Below the pieces are notes generated by a model. It was given only the letters and a program-made list of their open reading frames with translations. It was not told where the DNA came from and did no database searches. Both the position numbers and the translations under genes were made by a program. Shown piece by piece: positions 51,029 to 59,623 of a stretch of DNA of 64,000 nt (position 1 is the first letter of the stretch; every line of letters starts with the position of its first letter). The DNA comes from BJHL01 sp040378885 (lineage in GTDB: Bacteria; Planctomycetota; Phycisphaerae; Phycisphaerales; UBA1924): the NCBI GenBank assembly GCA_046316615.1, contig JBKDAN010000014.1, forward strand, positions 9,291-73,290. The letters run 5' to 3'.

Positions 51029-51727
51029 ATGCGCAGGGGTTTTATCATTCAGGCGGGGCTGCTTGCCCTGACCGCGGGCGCTGGCGTCGCGAACGCCACC
51101 GTCTACTCGGTCAGCACACGCACCACCGCTGACAACTACTACGCGCTTTACAGCCGTGACGCTGGCGATCAGCTCACGTTTGAATCGCGCAACGAAATCG
51201 GCCGCCAAGGCGGTCCGGGCCAATTCAACTGGAGCCTTCCGGAAGATGACACGTTCAACACGAACGACTTCTTCTACATCGCCGCGTGGAGCGACGATGC
51301 GTTTGCTCAGGGCCTCCTGGGTGAATTCGTTTTCCGGACGCTCAACGGCGGCAACGCGGCGACGGTTCTGACGGGCGATGCGGGCATCCGCGTCTTCCGC
51401 ACGGGCCTCGACCGTGATGACAACGCCGTCGAGCCCACGGCCGACGAAATCGAAGCACAGGTCGCCATCGCCAACGCTGGCGCTCTGTGGCGCACGCCTA
51501 GCGTGTACCTGCCCAACCTGCCCACCACGGCTCCGTGGGGTCAGATCCCGGGCATCACGCCGAACGCTCAGTGGATCTGGGCGAACTCGATCAACGGCGA
51601 GAACGTCTTCCAGCCCGGCACGAACGCGGGCGAATACCTGATCTTCTACGTCCCGGTCCCCGGACCTGGCGTGCTCGCCCTCGCGGGTGTTGGCATGCTC
51701 GCTGCGATTCGTCGCAGCCGCAAGTGA
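51029..51727 (+). CDS. Exported surface protein with sorting tail
   Basis: A 232-aa secreted protein: signal peptide (about 1-24, RRGFIIQAGLLALTAGAGVANA), a beta-rich body (STRTTADNYYALYSRDAG, GLDRDDNAVEPTADEIEAQ, QWIWANSINGENVFQPG), and the C-terminal sorting tail PVPGPGVLALAGVGMLAAIRRSRK. The tail resembles PEP-CTERM and matches that of the riboswitch-linked protein at 8875, which suggests a shared sorting enzyme. A strong GGTGAGGA ribosome-binding region precedes ATG 51029. Function unknown. Confidence 0.85.
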   Translation: MRRGFIIQAGLLALTAGAGVANATVYSVSTRTTADNYYALYSRDAGDQLTFESRNEIGRQGGPGQFNWSLPEDDTFNTNDFFYIAAWSDDAFAQGLLGEFVFRTLNGGNAATVLTGDAGIRVFRTGLDRDDNAVEPTADEIEAQVAIANAGALWRTPSVYLPNLPTTAPWGQIPGITPNAQWIWANSINGENVFQPGTNAGEYLIFYVPVPGPGVLALAGVGMLAAIRRSRK

Positions 51728-51766
51728 AGATCGCTCTGTTCTGATTCGTGATTCAAAGAACCTCCG

Positions 51767-51801
51767 ACGCCCCGTGTTGCAGCACGGGGCGTTGTTGTTT
51801 T
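51767..51801 (+). terminator. Intrinsic terminator of the surface-protein gene
   Basis: CGCCCCGTG, a 6-nt loop and CACGGGGCG followed by TTGTTGTTTTG. Confidence 0.8.
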
Positions 51802-51812
51802 GAGGAGGGATG

Positions 51813-51957
51813 CAGCGAGTAAGCAAGTGAGCAGGGGGCTCTATTGGTCGCGCAACGTCCAGGCGATCCGCCAGAATCCCGCTGACCAACGCCCGAGAAA
51901 CATCATTGCCGTTCCCCTCGCTCCCTTGCTCGCTTGCGCGCTCACTCGCTTCTTCCT
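51813..51957. repeat. Tandem-word inverted repeat (8-bp word GCGAGTAA/GCAAGTGA-type)
   Basis: The left arm (51813-51838) reads GCGAGTAA, GCAAGTGA, GCAGGGGG. The right arm (51916-51953) carries TCGCTCCC, TTGCTCGC, TTGCGCGC, TCACTCGC, TTC. It lies just before adk and overlaps a possible N-terminal extension of it. Confidence 0.7.
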
Positions 51958-52025
51958 CTGACTTTCGGCTCGCCTCCTCGCCTCCACGCGGTACTCTTCA
52001 CAGGTTCAGCCAGCGGAGACTCCAC

Positions 52026-52742
52026 ATGCGACGCTACCAGACCATTCTCCTCTTCGGGGCTCCCGGCGCCGGCAAAGGCACGCAGGGCAAAATCCTCGGT
52101 CAGGTTCCGGGCTTCTATCACCTCTCGTGTGGTGAAGTGTTCCGCACGCTCGATACGTCGAGTGAACTGGGCAAAACCTTCATGCAGTACAGCGGCAAAG
52201 GCCTGCTGGTGCCTGACGATGTCACGATCAAGATGTGGCAGCACAACATGCACGCTCGCACCGTGCTGAGTGACTACAAGCCCAATGCCGATCTGCTCGT
52301 GCTCGACGGCATTCCGCGCAACGTGAACCAAGCCAAGCTGCTTGAGAAGCACATCAACGTGCTTCAGGTCATCCACCTCATCTGCCCCGACAAGGAGGAG
52401 ATGATCAAGCGTCTTCGCCGCCGCGCGCTGAAAGAGAACCGCATCGACGACGCGAACGAGGAAGTCATTCGCCGTCGCTGGGCGGTCTACGAGCGTGAGA
52501 CGTTCCCCGTGCTTGACTATTACCCGCGCAGCATCATCAAGGAAGTCGACGCCACAGGCTCGCCCGCTCGCGTGCTCGAGTACATCCTTGAAGAAGTCGT
52601 GCCCGTGCAGGAAGCCCACTTCCACAACCCCATCACGGGCGAGAAGGTGGAGCACCCTGCTCAATCCAACGGCAAGCATCCCGCGGTGCCGACGCCGCGT
52701 GTGACGCGCGCGAAGGCCGCCAAGAAGATGGCTCGTCGCTGA
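52026..52742 (+). CDS. adk: Adenylate kinase
   Basis: A 238-aa nucleoside-monophosphate kinase that equilibrates AMP, ADP and ATP. P-loop GAPGAGKGTQ at 11-20, the AMP site LDGIPRNVNQAKLL and SSELGKTFMQYSGKGLLVPDD are visible. The LID region is short (LRRRALKENRIDDANEEVIRRRW), i.e. lacks the zinc-finger-like LID of Gram-positive enzymes. A Lys-rich C-terminal tail of about 40 residues (ITGEKVEHPAQSNGKHPAVPTPR, KAAKKMARR) is unusual. The start is ATG 52026; the earlier open frame falls in the tandem-word repeat. Confidence 0.9.
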   Translation: MRRYQTILLFGAPGAGKGTQGKILGQVPGFYHLSCGEVFRTLDTSSELGKTFMQYSGKGLLVPDDVTIKMWQHNMHARTVLSDYKPNADLLVLDGIPRNVNQAKLLEKHINVLQVIHLICPDKEEMIKRLRRRALKENRIDDANEEVIRRRWAVYERETFPVLDYYPRSIIKEVDATGSPARVLEYILEEVVPVQEAHFHNPITGEKVEHPAQSNGKHPAVPTPRVTRAKAAKKMARR

Positions 52743-52782
52743 GCACAAGCTGCGCGATCGTTTCGCCGCTGCACTTGTCGCA

Positions 52783-54036
52783 TCAAGCCCGAGCGATGCG
52801 ATTGCCTTCGCGCTTGACCCGGCGAGTGATTTCCAGCATCGTCAGTTCGCTGCGCAGCGATGCTGCGGGCAGCCCCGTATCACGTGCTAGTTCCTCGAGC
52901 GTCGCGGGCGATCGTGCATCGAGCGCGGTGAGTATCGCCTGTTGTGCCGCGGAAACCGGCAGGGCCGGCTCTCTCGCTGTCGTTGCACGCTCCGTGTCAG
53001 CACGTTTGTTTGCCGGCTTCGCACGCGCTGTCTCCGCGAACAGCGATTCCCCCGCGACGGCACTCTCCCGAGCCGCGTATCGATCCGCATGCTTGCCTGC
53101 ATCGAGGTGACGCGCAGGAGTCTCCAGCAGCGAGATCACGTCGCCAGGCTCCGTGATGAGGTGAGCCCCGCCTTCCTTCAGCAGGTCCAGCGTGCCCGCG
53201 CTGCTGGGCGAATCCACGCGGCCCGGCAGCGCCATCACTTCTCGTGCATGATCTTCCGTCGCGATCTTCGCCGTAATCAGACTGCCACTGCCGCGTCCGG
53301 CCTCGATCACGATCACACCCATTGACAAGCCGGAGATGATCCGGTTGCGCTTGGGGAAGTTGTCTTCGCGAGGCGGTGTTTCCATTGGAAACTCGCTCAC
53401 CACTGCGCCGCTGCGAGCCACACGTTCAAACAACTCCCGATTCTGCGGCGGATAGACATGGCACAGCCCGCAGCCCATCACTGCAATCGTTCTGGCTTCA
53501 GCCTCCAGCGCGCCGCGATGCGCCGCCGAGTCAATGCCCATCGCTCCGCCGCTCACGATCGTCAGCCCTGCGTGCCCCAGCGCTTTGCCGAACCGGCCGC
53601 CTTGCTCCATGCCATAAGCCGTGCAACCGCGCGAACCGACAATCGCGACGGCGTATCTATCTCGCGAGTCATCCAACGAGCCGCGCACGTACAGCACAAG
53701 CGGCGCATCGGGCACACTCGCCAGCAGCGACGGATATCGCTCGTCGCCCCGCGCGATGATCTCAACGCCTTGTTCTTGCGCCAGAGCCAGTTCTCGTTCC
53801 GCACGTTCCGCTGTGCGAGCCAGCGACGCCGCGATGCTCAGTGACAGCTTTTCGCCGATGCCTTCCACTTGCCGCAGCTGCGCAGGCGAGGCCTCGCACG
53901 CTTTTGTCGCGTCGCCGAACAGTTCGAGCAACCGGCGCGTGCGCACCGGCCCCAGCCCTTCCGTCAGATGCAGTCGCAGCACTGCCAGCAATTCATCGCG
54001 CACGCGGCACCCCTCACCTTCACGAGCGATCGTCAC
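52783..54036 (-). CDS. dprA: DNA-processing protein DprA
   Basis: A RecA loader that protects incoming single-stranded DNA in natural transformation. The Rossmann-fold core has the family motifs VGSRGCTAYG, VSGGAMGIDSAAHRGAL, FPKRNRIISGLSMGVIVIEAGRGSGSL, and the C-terminal winged-helix domain (SAAQQAILTALDARSPATLEELARDTGL). The N-terminal SAM-like domain (LRLHLTEGLGPVRTRRLLELFGD) is present. Length (417 aa) is on the long side, with a charged linker between Rossmann core and winged helix (AARESAVAGESLFAETARAKPANKRADTERATTAREP). It follows gyrA on the same strand with a 14-base gap. Confidence 0.93.
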   Translation of the reverse strand: MTIAREGEGCRVRDELLAVLRLHLTEGLGPVRTRRLLELFGDATKACEASPAQLRQVEGIGEKLSLSIAASLARTAERAERELALAQEQGVEIIARGDERYPSLLASVPDAPLVLYVRGSLDDSRDRYAVAIVGSRGCTAYGMEQGGRFGKALGHAGLTIVSGGAMGIDSAAHRGALEAEARTIAVMGCGLCHVYPPQNRELFERVARSGAVVSEFPMETPPREDNFPKRNRIISGLSMGVIVIEAGRGSGSLITAKIATEDHAREVMALPGRVDSPSSAGTLDLLKEGGAHLITEPGDVISLLETPARHLDAGKHADRYAARESAVAGESLFAETARAKPANKRADTERATTAREPALPVSAAQQAILTALDARSPATLEELARDTGLPAASLRSELTMLEITRRVKREGNRIARA

Positions 54037-54050
54037 ACCTGCCCAGACGC

Positions 54051-56867
54051 TTACGCCGTCACTTCGCTTGCTGCGGCGTTGCTGGTATCACCCGGCACAA
54101 TCGCCGCCGCGATCACTTCGTCGCCTTCATCCACGCGTGCCACACGCACGCCCTGGCTGCCGCGACCGCACTCGCGAATGTCATCCGCCGGCATGCGTAC
54201 AAGCTGGCCACCCTTGGTGACGACAACCAGATCCATGCCCGGCATGACGCCCAGCGCTGCAACGCTCACGCCGTTCTTGTCGGTGAGATTGATATCCACG
54301 CGACCCTTGCCGCCGCGGCTTTGGCTGCGAGCGGGGCCGTTTTCAGGGGCAACGCGATACTCATCAATCGCGGTGCGCTTGCCGTAGCCCTTGTTGGTGA
54401 TCGTCAGCAGACTCATCTGCGGATTGATCGTGACGGTCGCATCATCGATTGACTCGTGCTTCTTCATGGGCACGTTGACGACGCCGATGACTTCATCGCC
54501 CTCGGCCAGTTCAATGCCCTTGACGCCAGCCGCCGAGCGACCCATGTCACGGGCATCGTTCTCGTCGAAGCGAATCGCCTGTCCGAGTTTGGTGATGAGC
54601 ATCAGGTCATCGGTGCCGTTGGTCAGCGTGACGGCGAGCAGGCTGTCGCCTTCTTTGAGGCCCACGGCGATCAAGCCGCTCTGCCGCACGTTGGCGTACG
54701 CCTTCAGCGTCGTGCGCTTCACAATGCCGCCCTTGCTCACGAACGTGAGATAGTTGCTGCCAACCTCAAAGTTCTTGATCGCCAGGTACGTGCACGTCTT
54801 CTCGCCTTGCTTGAGGTCCAGCAGATTGACGATGTTCCGCCCGGTGCTCGTGCGGCTCATCTCCGGAATCTGGTACACCTTCATCGCGAACACGCGACCT
54901 GTATCCGTGAAGCACAAGAGATCATCGTGCGTGCCCGCGACGAACACGTGCTCGATGAAGTCGTCATCACGCGTGTCGCTCGCGCGAATGCCCCTGCCGC
55001 CGCGGCCCTGCTGGCGATACGTGTCCAGCGGCACTCGCTTCACGTAGCCCGTGTGACTGATGGTCACCGCCACATCCTCCACCGGGATAAGCGCCGCGAT
55101 CTGAATGTCCGTGTCGGCGTCTTCCAGCCGCGTCAGGCGAGGCGAGAAGTAACGCTCGCGCATTTCTTCGCAGTCGGCGCGAATCATCGCGAGAATGCGT
55201 TCCTTGCGAGCCAGGATGTCCTCAAGGTCCTCGATATCCGCGATGACCTGCGTGTATTCCTTGACAAGACGCTCGATTTCAAGCCCCACCAGTTGAATCA
55301 GCCGCATGTTGCCAATCGTCTCGGCCTGCACGCGCGTGAGCGCAACGCCTCCGGCCGATCGCGCCGTCGCCACGCGCGCCTGGAGCCGTCCGGGAAGCTG
55401 CTTCCAGAACTTGTGCGTCTCAGGAATCTGGAACTGCTTGGCCATCAACCGTTCGATGGCTTCTTCGCGCGTCTTGCTCTCGCGAATCTCGCGGATCACA
55501 TCGTCAATGTCGCACACCGCGTAGATCATCCCCTCCAACACGTGCGCCCGCTTCTTGGCTTCGCGCAGGGCGTGCTCGGTCCGCCGACGGATCACCACGC
55601 CGCGATGGTCGATGTAGCAATCCAGAAGCTCTCGCAACGCCAGCGTCCGCGGCTGGTTGTTCACCAGCGCGATGTTCATGATGCTGAATGTCTGCTGCAG
55701 CGGCGTGAACTGGAAGAGCTGATTCTCCACCACGCGAGCGTCCGCGCCGCGCTTGAGTTCGATCACGACCCGGTTCTGCGCCTCGCGTCCGCTCTCGTTG
55801 CGCACGTCGGACACGTCCTGAATGCGTTCTTCCTTGACCGCTTCGACGATCCACTCGACCAGGTTTGTCTGGTCGAGCATGTACGGAATCTCGTCGATGA
55901 CAAGCTGCTGGCGATCCTTGCCGATCTCTTCGATGTGGCAGACACCACGCACCGTGACTTTGCCGCGACCCGTGGCGTACGCCTCGAGGATCCCCTTGCG
56001 CCCGTGAATGACGCCGCCGGTCGGAAAGTCCGGCCCCTTGATCCCAAACCGCACGATGCGCTTGCCATCGCTGGTGAGTTCGCTCTTACGAACCTTCTTG
56101 GCTTCTTCCCCGTCGTTCGCTCGCTCGCTCGTTCGCTCGTTCGCTTCCACAACGACATCCTGCATCAACTGATCCAGCCCGATCTCCGGATCATCAATCA
56201 CACGGATGATGCTGTCGAGCACCTCCACCGGATTCTGCGGGGGCAGGCTCGTTGCCATGCCCACCGCGATGCCGATGCCGCCATTCACCAGCAGATTCGG
56301 GAACTTCCCGGGCAGCACCGTCGGCTCCATCAGCCGGTCGTCGTAGTTGGGCGCGTAGGGCACGACATGCTCGTTCATGTCTTCGAGCAGGTCCATCGCT
56401 GCTGGCATCATCCGCGCTTCGGTATACCGGTCTGCCGCTGGTGGGTCACCGCCGATGGATCCGAAGTTCCCCTGCGGATCCACGAGCGGCACCCGCATGC
56501 GCCAGGTTTGGGCCAGGAAAACCAGCACGCCGTAAAGAGCCGCGGTGCCGTGCGGGTGGTAGTTACCCGAGGCATCGCCGACGATCTTCGCACACTTGTA
56601 GTGCTTGCGATTGGGGTAGAGCTTGAGATCATTCATCGCCACCAGAATGCGGCGCTGGCTCGGCTTGAGCCCGTCGCGAGCATCAGGCAACGCGCGATCC
56701 ATGATCGTCGACATCGCGTATGTCAGGTAACTGTCCTTCAACTCGCGATTGATGTCGAGTTCCACGATGTTGCCGTGGTTGTGTGCCGGCGCGGCGCCCG
56801 CGGTGGGCTCGTCAGGCGACAGCACAAGTGCGCGACCAGCGGCGAACGAAAGCGTGAATGGCGTCAT
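54051..56867 (-). CDS. gyrA: DNA gyrase subunit A
   Basis: Catalytic subunit of DNA gyrase (938 aa). The catalytic tyrosine is Tyr148 in RYTEARM. The GyrA box QQGRGGRG, needed for DNA wrapping, identifies it as GyrA rather than ParC. Around the quinolone-binding helix it reads HPHGTAALYG (104-113), so the residues equivalent to E. coli Ser83 and Asp87 are Ala and Gly. Residues about 232-260 (EANERTSERANDGEEAKKV) are an insertion partly coded by a tandem-word repeat at 56114-56147. Start ATG 56867 has GGAG twelve bases upstream. No gyrB is adjacent. Confidence 0.95.
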   Translation of the reverse strand: MTPFTLSFAAGRALVLSPDEPTAGAAPAHNHGNIVELDINRELKDSYLTYAMSTIMDRALPDARDGLKPSQRRILVAMNDLKLYPNRKHYKCAKIVGDASGNYHPHGTAALYGVLVFLAQTWRMRVPLVDPQGNFGSIGGDPPAADRYTEARMMPAAMDLLEDMNEHVVPYAPNYDDRLMEPTVLPGKFPNLLVNGGIGIAVGMATSLPPQNPVEVLDSIIRVIDDPEIGLDQLMQDVVVEANERTSERANDGEEAKKVRKSELTSDGKRIVRFGIKGPDFPTGGVIHGRKGILEAYATGRGKVTVRGVCHIEEIGKDRQQLVIDEIPYMLDQTNLVEWIVEAVKEERIQDVSDVRNESGREAQNRVVIELKRGADARVVENQLFQFTPLQQTFSIMNIALVNNQPRTLALRELLDCYIDHRGVVIRRRTEHALREAKKRAHVLEGMIYAVCDIDDVIREIRESKTREEAIERLMAKQFQIPETHKFWKQLPGRLQARVATARSAGGVALTRVQAETIGNMRLIQLVGLEIERLVKEYTQVIADIEDLEDILARKERILAMIRADCEEMRERYFSPRLTRLEDADTDIQIAALIPVEDVAVTISHTGYVKRVPLDTYRQQGRGGRGIRASDTRDDDFIEHVFVAGTHDDLLCFTDTGRVFAMKVYQIPEMSRTSTGRNIVNLLDLKQGEKTCTYLAIKNFEVGSNYLTFVSKGGIVKRTTLKAYANVRQSGLIAVGLKEGDSLLAVTLTNGTDDLMLITKLGQAIRFDENDARDMGRSAAGVKGIELAEGDEVIGVVNVPMKKHESIDDATVTINPQMSLLTITNKGYGKRTAIDEYRVAPENGPARSQSRGGKGRVDINLTDKNGVSVAALGVMPGMDLVVVTKGGQLVRMPADDIRECGRGSQGVRVARVDEGDEVIAAAIVPGDTSNAAASEVTA
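56114..56147. repeat. Tandem-word repeat inside gyrA (8-bp word GTTCGCTC)
   Basis: GTTCGCTC, GCTCGCTC, GTTCGCTC, GTTCGCTT in 8-bp steps within gyrA, coding part of the insertion EANERTSERAND. Single arm only. Confidence 0.65.
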
Positions 56868-57199
56868 GAAGGGGCGACTCCGTCGCGAAAAGTGACATGA
56901 AAATCAACCGATTTCCGTATCAAGAAACTGCGGCGAAATGATACGCAATTCCGCTTCTTTCCGCCGGTGAAAGTGCCGTCCAAACACCGCAAAACCACAC
57001 GTGAAATCCTTGAATTTTCAGCCAAAAAACTGGCTCAGTTTGCTACTTGCCCGCCATCTCCCCGGGCTCCGTCCAGATGCCCTGTTGCACCCCCCAAATA
57101 AACACCGCCCCGCAGGCATGCTGCGGGGCGGCGGCGGCTTACGTCGCGTCGGTGTGGCTGACGCGCGCTTGCCTCCCTCAGAATGTCCTGTCTACACAC
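56868..57199 (-). other. gyrA upstream spacer
   Basis: The 332 bases between gyrA and the beta-lactamase-like gene contain the gyrA leader and, at 57095-57131, the terminator of the next gene. I see no gene here. AT-rich segments upstream of gyrA (such as TTGATAC and CTTTTCGCGACG on the coding strand) may hold its promoter but no clear -35/-10 pair could be chosen. Confidence 0.5.
57095..57131 (-). terminator. Intrinsic terminator of the beta-lactamase-like surface protein gene
   Basis: On the minus strand CCGCCCCGCAG, loop, CTGCGGGGCGG then TGTTTATTTGG, 69 bases after the stop codon. Confidence 0.75.
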
Positions 57200-59479
57200 T
57201 TACGGGCACGTGCCGCCCGCCAGCGTGTTGAAGAAGTCGATCACATCCTGATCTTCCGGATAGACGCCGTTGTTGTTGAAGTCGATGTCGCAGGGGACGC
57301 CAACCGGCAGCAGGTACGGGCACGGCGTGCCCGACAAGACGTTGAAGAAGTCGATGACATCCTGATCTTCCGGGAAGACGCTGTTGCGATTGAAGTCGAT
57401 GGAGTCGCAGACATTCGCGACCGTGAGTGCCGCTGACAAGCTCGTGTCACTGCCGCAGATGCTCGACACCACGCACCGATAGCGGCCTTCATCCGTCTGA
57501 TTGATATTGATGACCGTCAGCGTGTTCGTCGTCGCGCCGCTGATCTCGCCGACCTCGTTCGCGATGTCGCCCCAGTTCAAGCTGCCCACCGGCAGATACT
57601 GCCATTGATACGTCCGCGATCCCGCGCCGACAGCCAGACTCACGCTGTACTGCACGTTCGTCCCGGGCTGCGCATTGAAGTTGGCGTCCGGCTCATTGCT
57701 GATGGTGGGCGTGCTGCACGCGGTGTCCCAACTTTGCAGTGCCTCGCGAATCTGCTCACGCAGAATCTCTTCCTTCGCGCGATACGCCACCTGGCTCTCA
57801 ACGCTGTCGTTGTTCGCGTGCACGAATGTCGAGATCGCGTACTCGCGCGGGCTGATGATGTAGTTGCCCAGGAACAGCACCTTGAACGGCACGCTCGCCC
57901 ACGCACCATCCGTTCGGTAATACGTGCCGCCGCACGAGTACCCGCCACCCTTGTTCGCAAAGCGCATCGCCGCGCGGAAGTCGCTGATCTCACTGGACGT
58001 CAAATCCGTCAGTGCGGCTTCCTGATTGATCACATTACTCAGCGTCGGATACGTGCCATACCCCTGCTCATCCAAGTCAAGCATCAGGTTGTACAGCGTG
58101 TCCTGCCAGTTCTGTGCAAACAGCGACCCATCCGCGATCTGCTCATACAAGCTCACCGCATCGACGCACGAGAACGTGTTGAAAGGATTGCCGCACAGGC
58201 AGCCCAGACGGTGATTGATCTGCGTATCCGTCAGCCCCAGCGTGATGTCGGCGTAGTTGTTCAGGTTCGTCGTGCCGTACCGCTTCTCAATCTCCCATGT
58301 GCGGTTGTTGTCGCTCTGCTGCATCATCTCGCGGATGGCGGCGCTCAGCGTTTCGTTGCCGGGGTTGCTGTTGACACCGTCGGGGCACTCGTTGTTGTTC
58401 GTGCGGTCGCCCACGAAGATCAAGTTGTTCAGGTTGTCCACGTTCGACGCGCAGCGATCAATCGCATACGTCGCATGCAGAATCTTCAGCATGCTGGCTG
58501 GCTCAAAGGCGAAGTTCTCGTTGAGGTCCGTGATGACCGGTCCGCCGACTTGTTTCAGCATGAACCCGTACGTGCCGTCGGTGAGCGCATCGTCCATGTA
58601 GTCACGCATGCGCCGCGTCTGCGCATCGGTGTTGTCCACCAACGCCGCGGCGAACGTTGTAACTCCCAGCAGGTTGGTGTAGCGTTCCAAGCACGTGATC
58701 CGCCCGTCCGTCTGCTGCTGCAGCGCGGCCAGTTGGCCGCTCGAAAGCGACAGATCCACCCAATCCGCCCCCGTGTTGCTGCTCACCATCACAACATTGA
58801 ACGTCGGCACCGGATTCGCCAGCGAACCGCCGTTTTCGACTTCGATGTCGATCAGACGCGCTCCGTTGCTCGCCAGCAGCGAGTTCACCTGCGCCTCGGT
58901 CTGACCAAAGTACCACCACCAGCCCTGCGCGTTCGCGCCGGTATTGGGCACGCCCACCGCCGCATACCGCGTGATGCCGCCCACGTCGTACTTCTCAATG
59001 TCGATGATCCGCAGGTTGTTGCCCGCCTGCCAGTTCGAAATCGCCGTCCAGTTCAACTGTCCGACGATGTAGTCCCACCCCGCCGCGCCGGTGTCCGGGA
59101 TGGTCGCCACCGTGAATCGCGACGCGCCGCCAACGTCAAACCCTTCCAGATCCAGAAATCGCCGACCGCTGGTCTTCAGCGTCGCGAGCTGCGCCGAAGT
59201 CTGCGTGTACGAAATCGTGTCACCCGTCACGTTGAACGGCCCGCTGTCGCTCACAAAGACCACGTCGTAGTTGCCCGTGGCCGCGTTGCGATCAATGCAC
59301 ACCACCTGCTTGCCCGCACTCCACTCGGTCTGCACATCCGCCTGCGTCTGGCCGAAGTAGTACCACCACCCCGTCTGCGTGGTCTGGTATCGTTCGGGTT
59401 GGGCGTGCGCTGCCCCCGCAGCAACAATCAGGGCAGACAGAAGTGAGGCGGGACGGACAAAACGAGCGTTCTTCAGCAT
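57200..59479 (-). CDS. Exported protein with BTRD-like repeats, class-A-beta-lactamase-like core, Ig-like domain and dockerin-like ends
   Basis: A 759-aa multidomain secreted protein. Signal peptide about 1-26. Residues about 37-290 hold four to five repeats of about 50 residues with a GWWYYFGQT or GWWWYFGQT start and a RFLDLEGFDVGG or RIIDIEKYDVGG-type middle, resembling bacterial tandem repeat domain 1 of polyglycine hydrolases. The catalytic core has the class A beta-lactamase triad at family spacing: SMLK (Ser329, Lys332), SDN (389-391, exactly 60 residues later) and KGG (510-512). Then an Ig-like domain (about 590-680) and two dockerin-like segments ending PEDQDVIDFFN. Likely a secreted serine peptidase or peptide hydrolase attached to a surface complex rather than a true beta-lactamase. 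Confidence 0.85.
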   Translation of the reverse strand: MLKNARFVRPASLLSALIVAAGAAHAQPERYQTTQTGWWYYFGQTQADVQTEWSAGKQVVCIDRNAATGNYDVVFVSDSGPFNVTGDTISYTQTSAQLATLKTSGRRFLDLEGFDVGGASRFTVATIPDTGAAGWDYIVGQLNWTAISNWQAGNNLRIIDIEKYDVGGITRYAAVGVPNTGANAQGWWWYFGQTEAQVNSLLASNGARLIDIEVENGGSLANPVPTFNVVMVSSNTGADWVDLSLSSGQLAALQQQTDGRITCLERYTNLLGVTTFAAALVDNTDAQTRRMRDYMDDALTDGTYGFMLKQVGGPVITDLNENFAFEPASMLKILHATYAIDRCASNVDNLNNLIFVGDRTNNNECPDGVNSNPGNETLSAAIREMMQQSDNNRTWEIEKRYGTTNLNNYADITLGLTDTQINHRLGCLCGNPFNTFSCVDAVSLYEQIADGSLFAQNWQDTLYNLMLDLDEQGYGTYPTLSNVINQEAALTDLTSSEISDFRAAMRFANKGGGYSCGGTYYRTDGAWASVPFKVLFLGNYIISPREYAISTFVHANNDSVESQVAYRAKEEILREQIREALQSWDTACSTPTISNEPDANFNAQPGTNVQYSVSLAVGAGSRTYQWQYLPVGSLNWGDIANEVGEISGATTNTLTVININQTDEGRYRCVVSSICGSDTSLSAALTVANVCDSIDFNRNSVFPEDQDVIDFFNVLSGTPCPYLLPVGVPCDIDFNNNGVYPEDQDVIDFFNTLAGGTCP

Positions 59480-59561
59480 GACAGATTCCTTTTCGACATG
59501 TGTCGTGTGGGAACTCATGCGAGCGACGTCGTGATCGAGGACACACTTTTTGAATGAAAAT

Positions 59562-59587
59562 CACCCCGCATCATGCGATGCGGGGTG
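59562..59587 (-). terminator. Intrinsic terminator of the haem-type chemoreceptor gene
   Basis: On the minus strand CACCCCGCATC, loop GCA-type, GATGCGGGGTG followed by ATTTTCATTC; 36 bases after the stop. Confidence 0.75.
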
Positions 59588-59623
59588 AATCATGTCCGTA
59601 TTTCTCAGTTTTTCAGCCGGGTG

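Noticed and set aside
54456..56900. 814-codon open frame opposite gyrA
   Set aside because: Shadow of gyrA; Arg/His-rich translation with no domain.
57605..59446. 613-codon open frame opposite the beta-lactamase-like gene
   Set aside because: Antisense shadow; the minus-strand reading has a signal peptide and coherent domains, this one has none.
57200..59479. Antibiotic-resistance beta-lactamase
   Set aside because: Although the SxxK/SDN/KxG pattern is present, the large repeat, Ig-like and dockerin-like modules argue for another secreted serine hydrolase.
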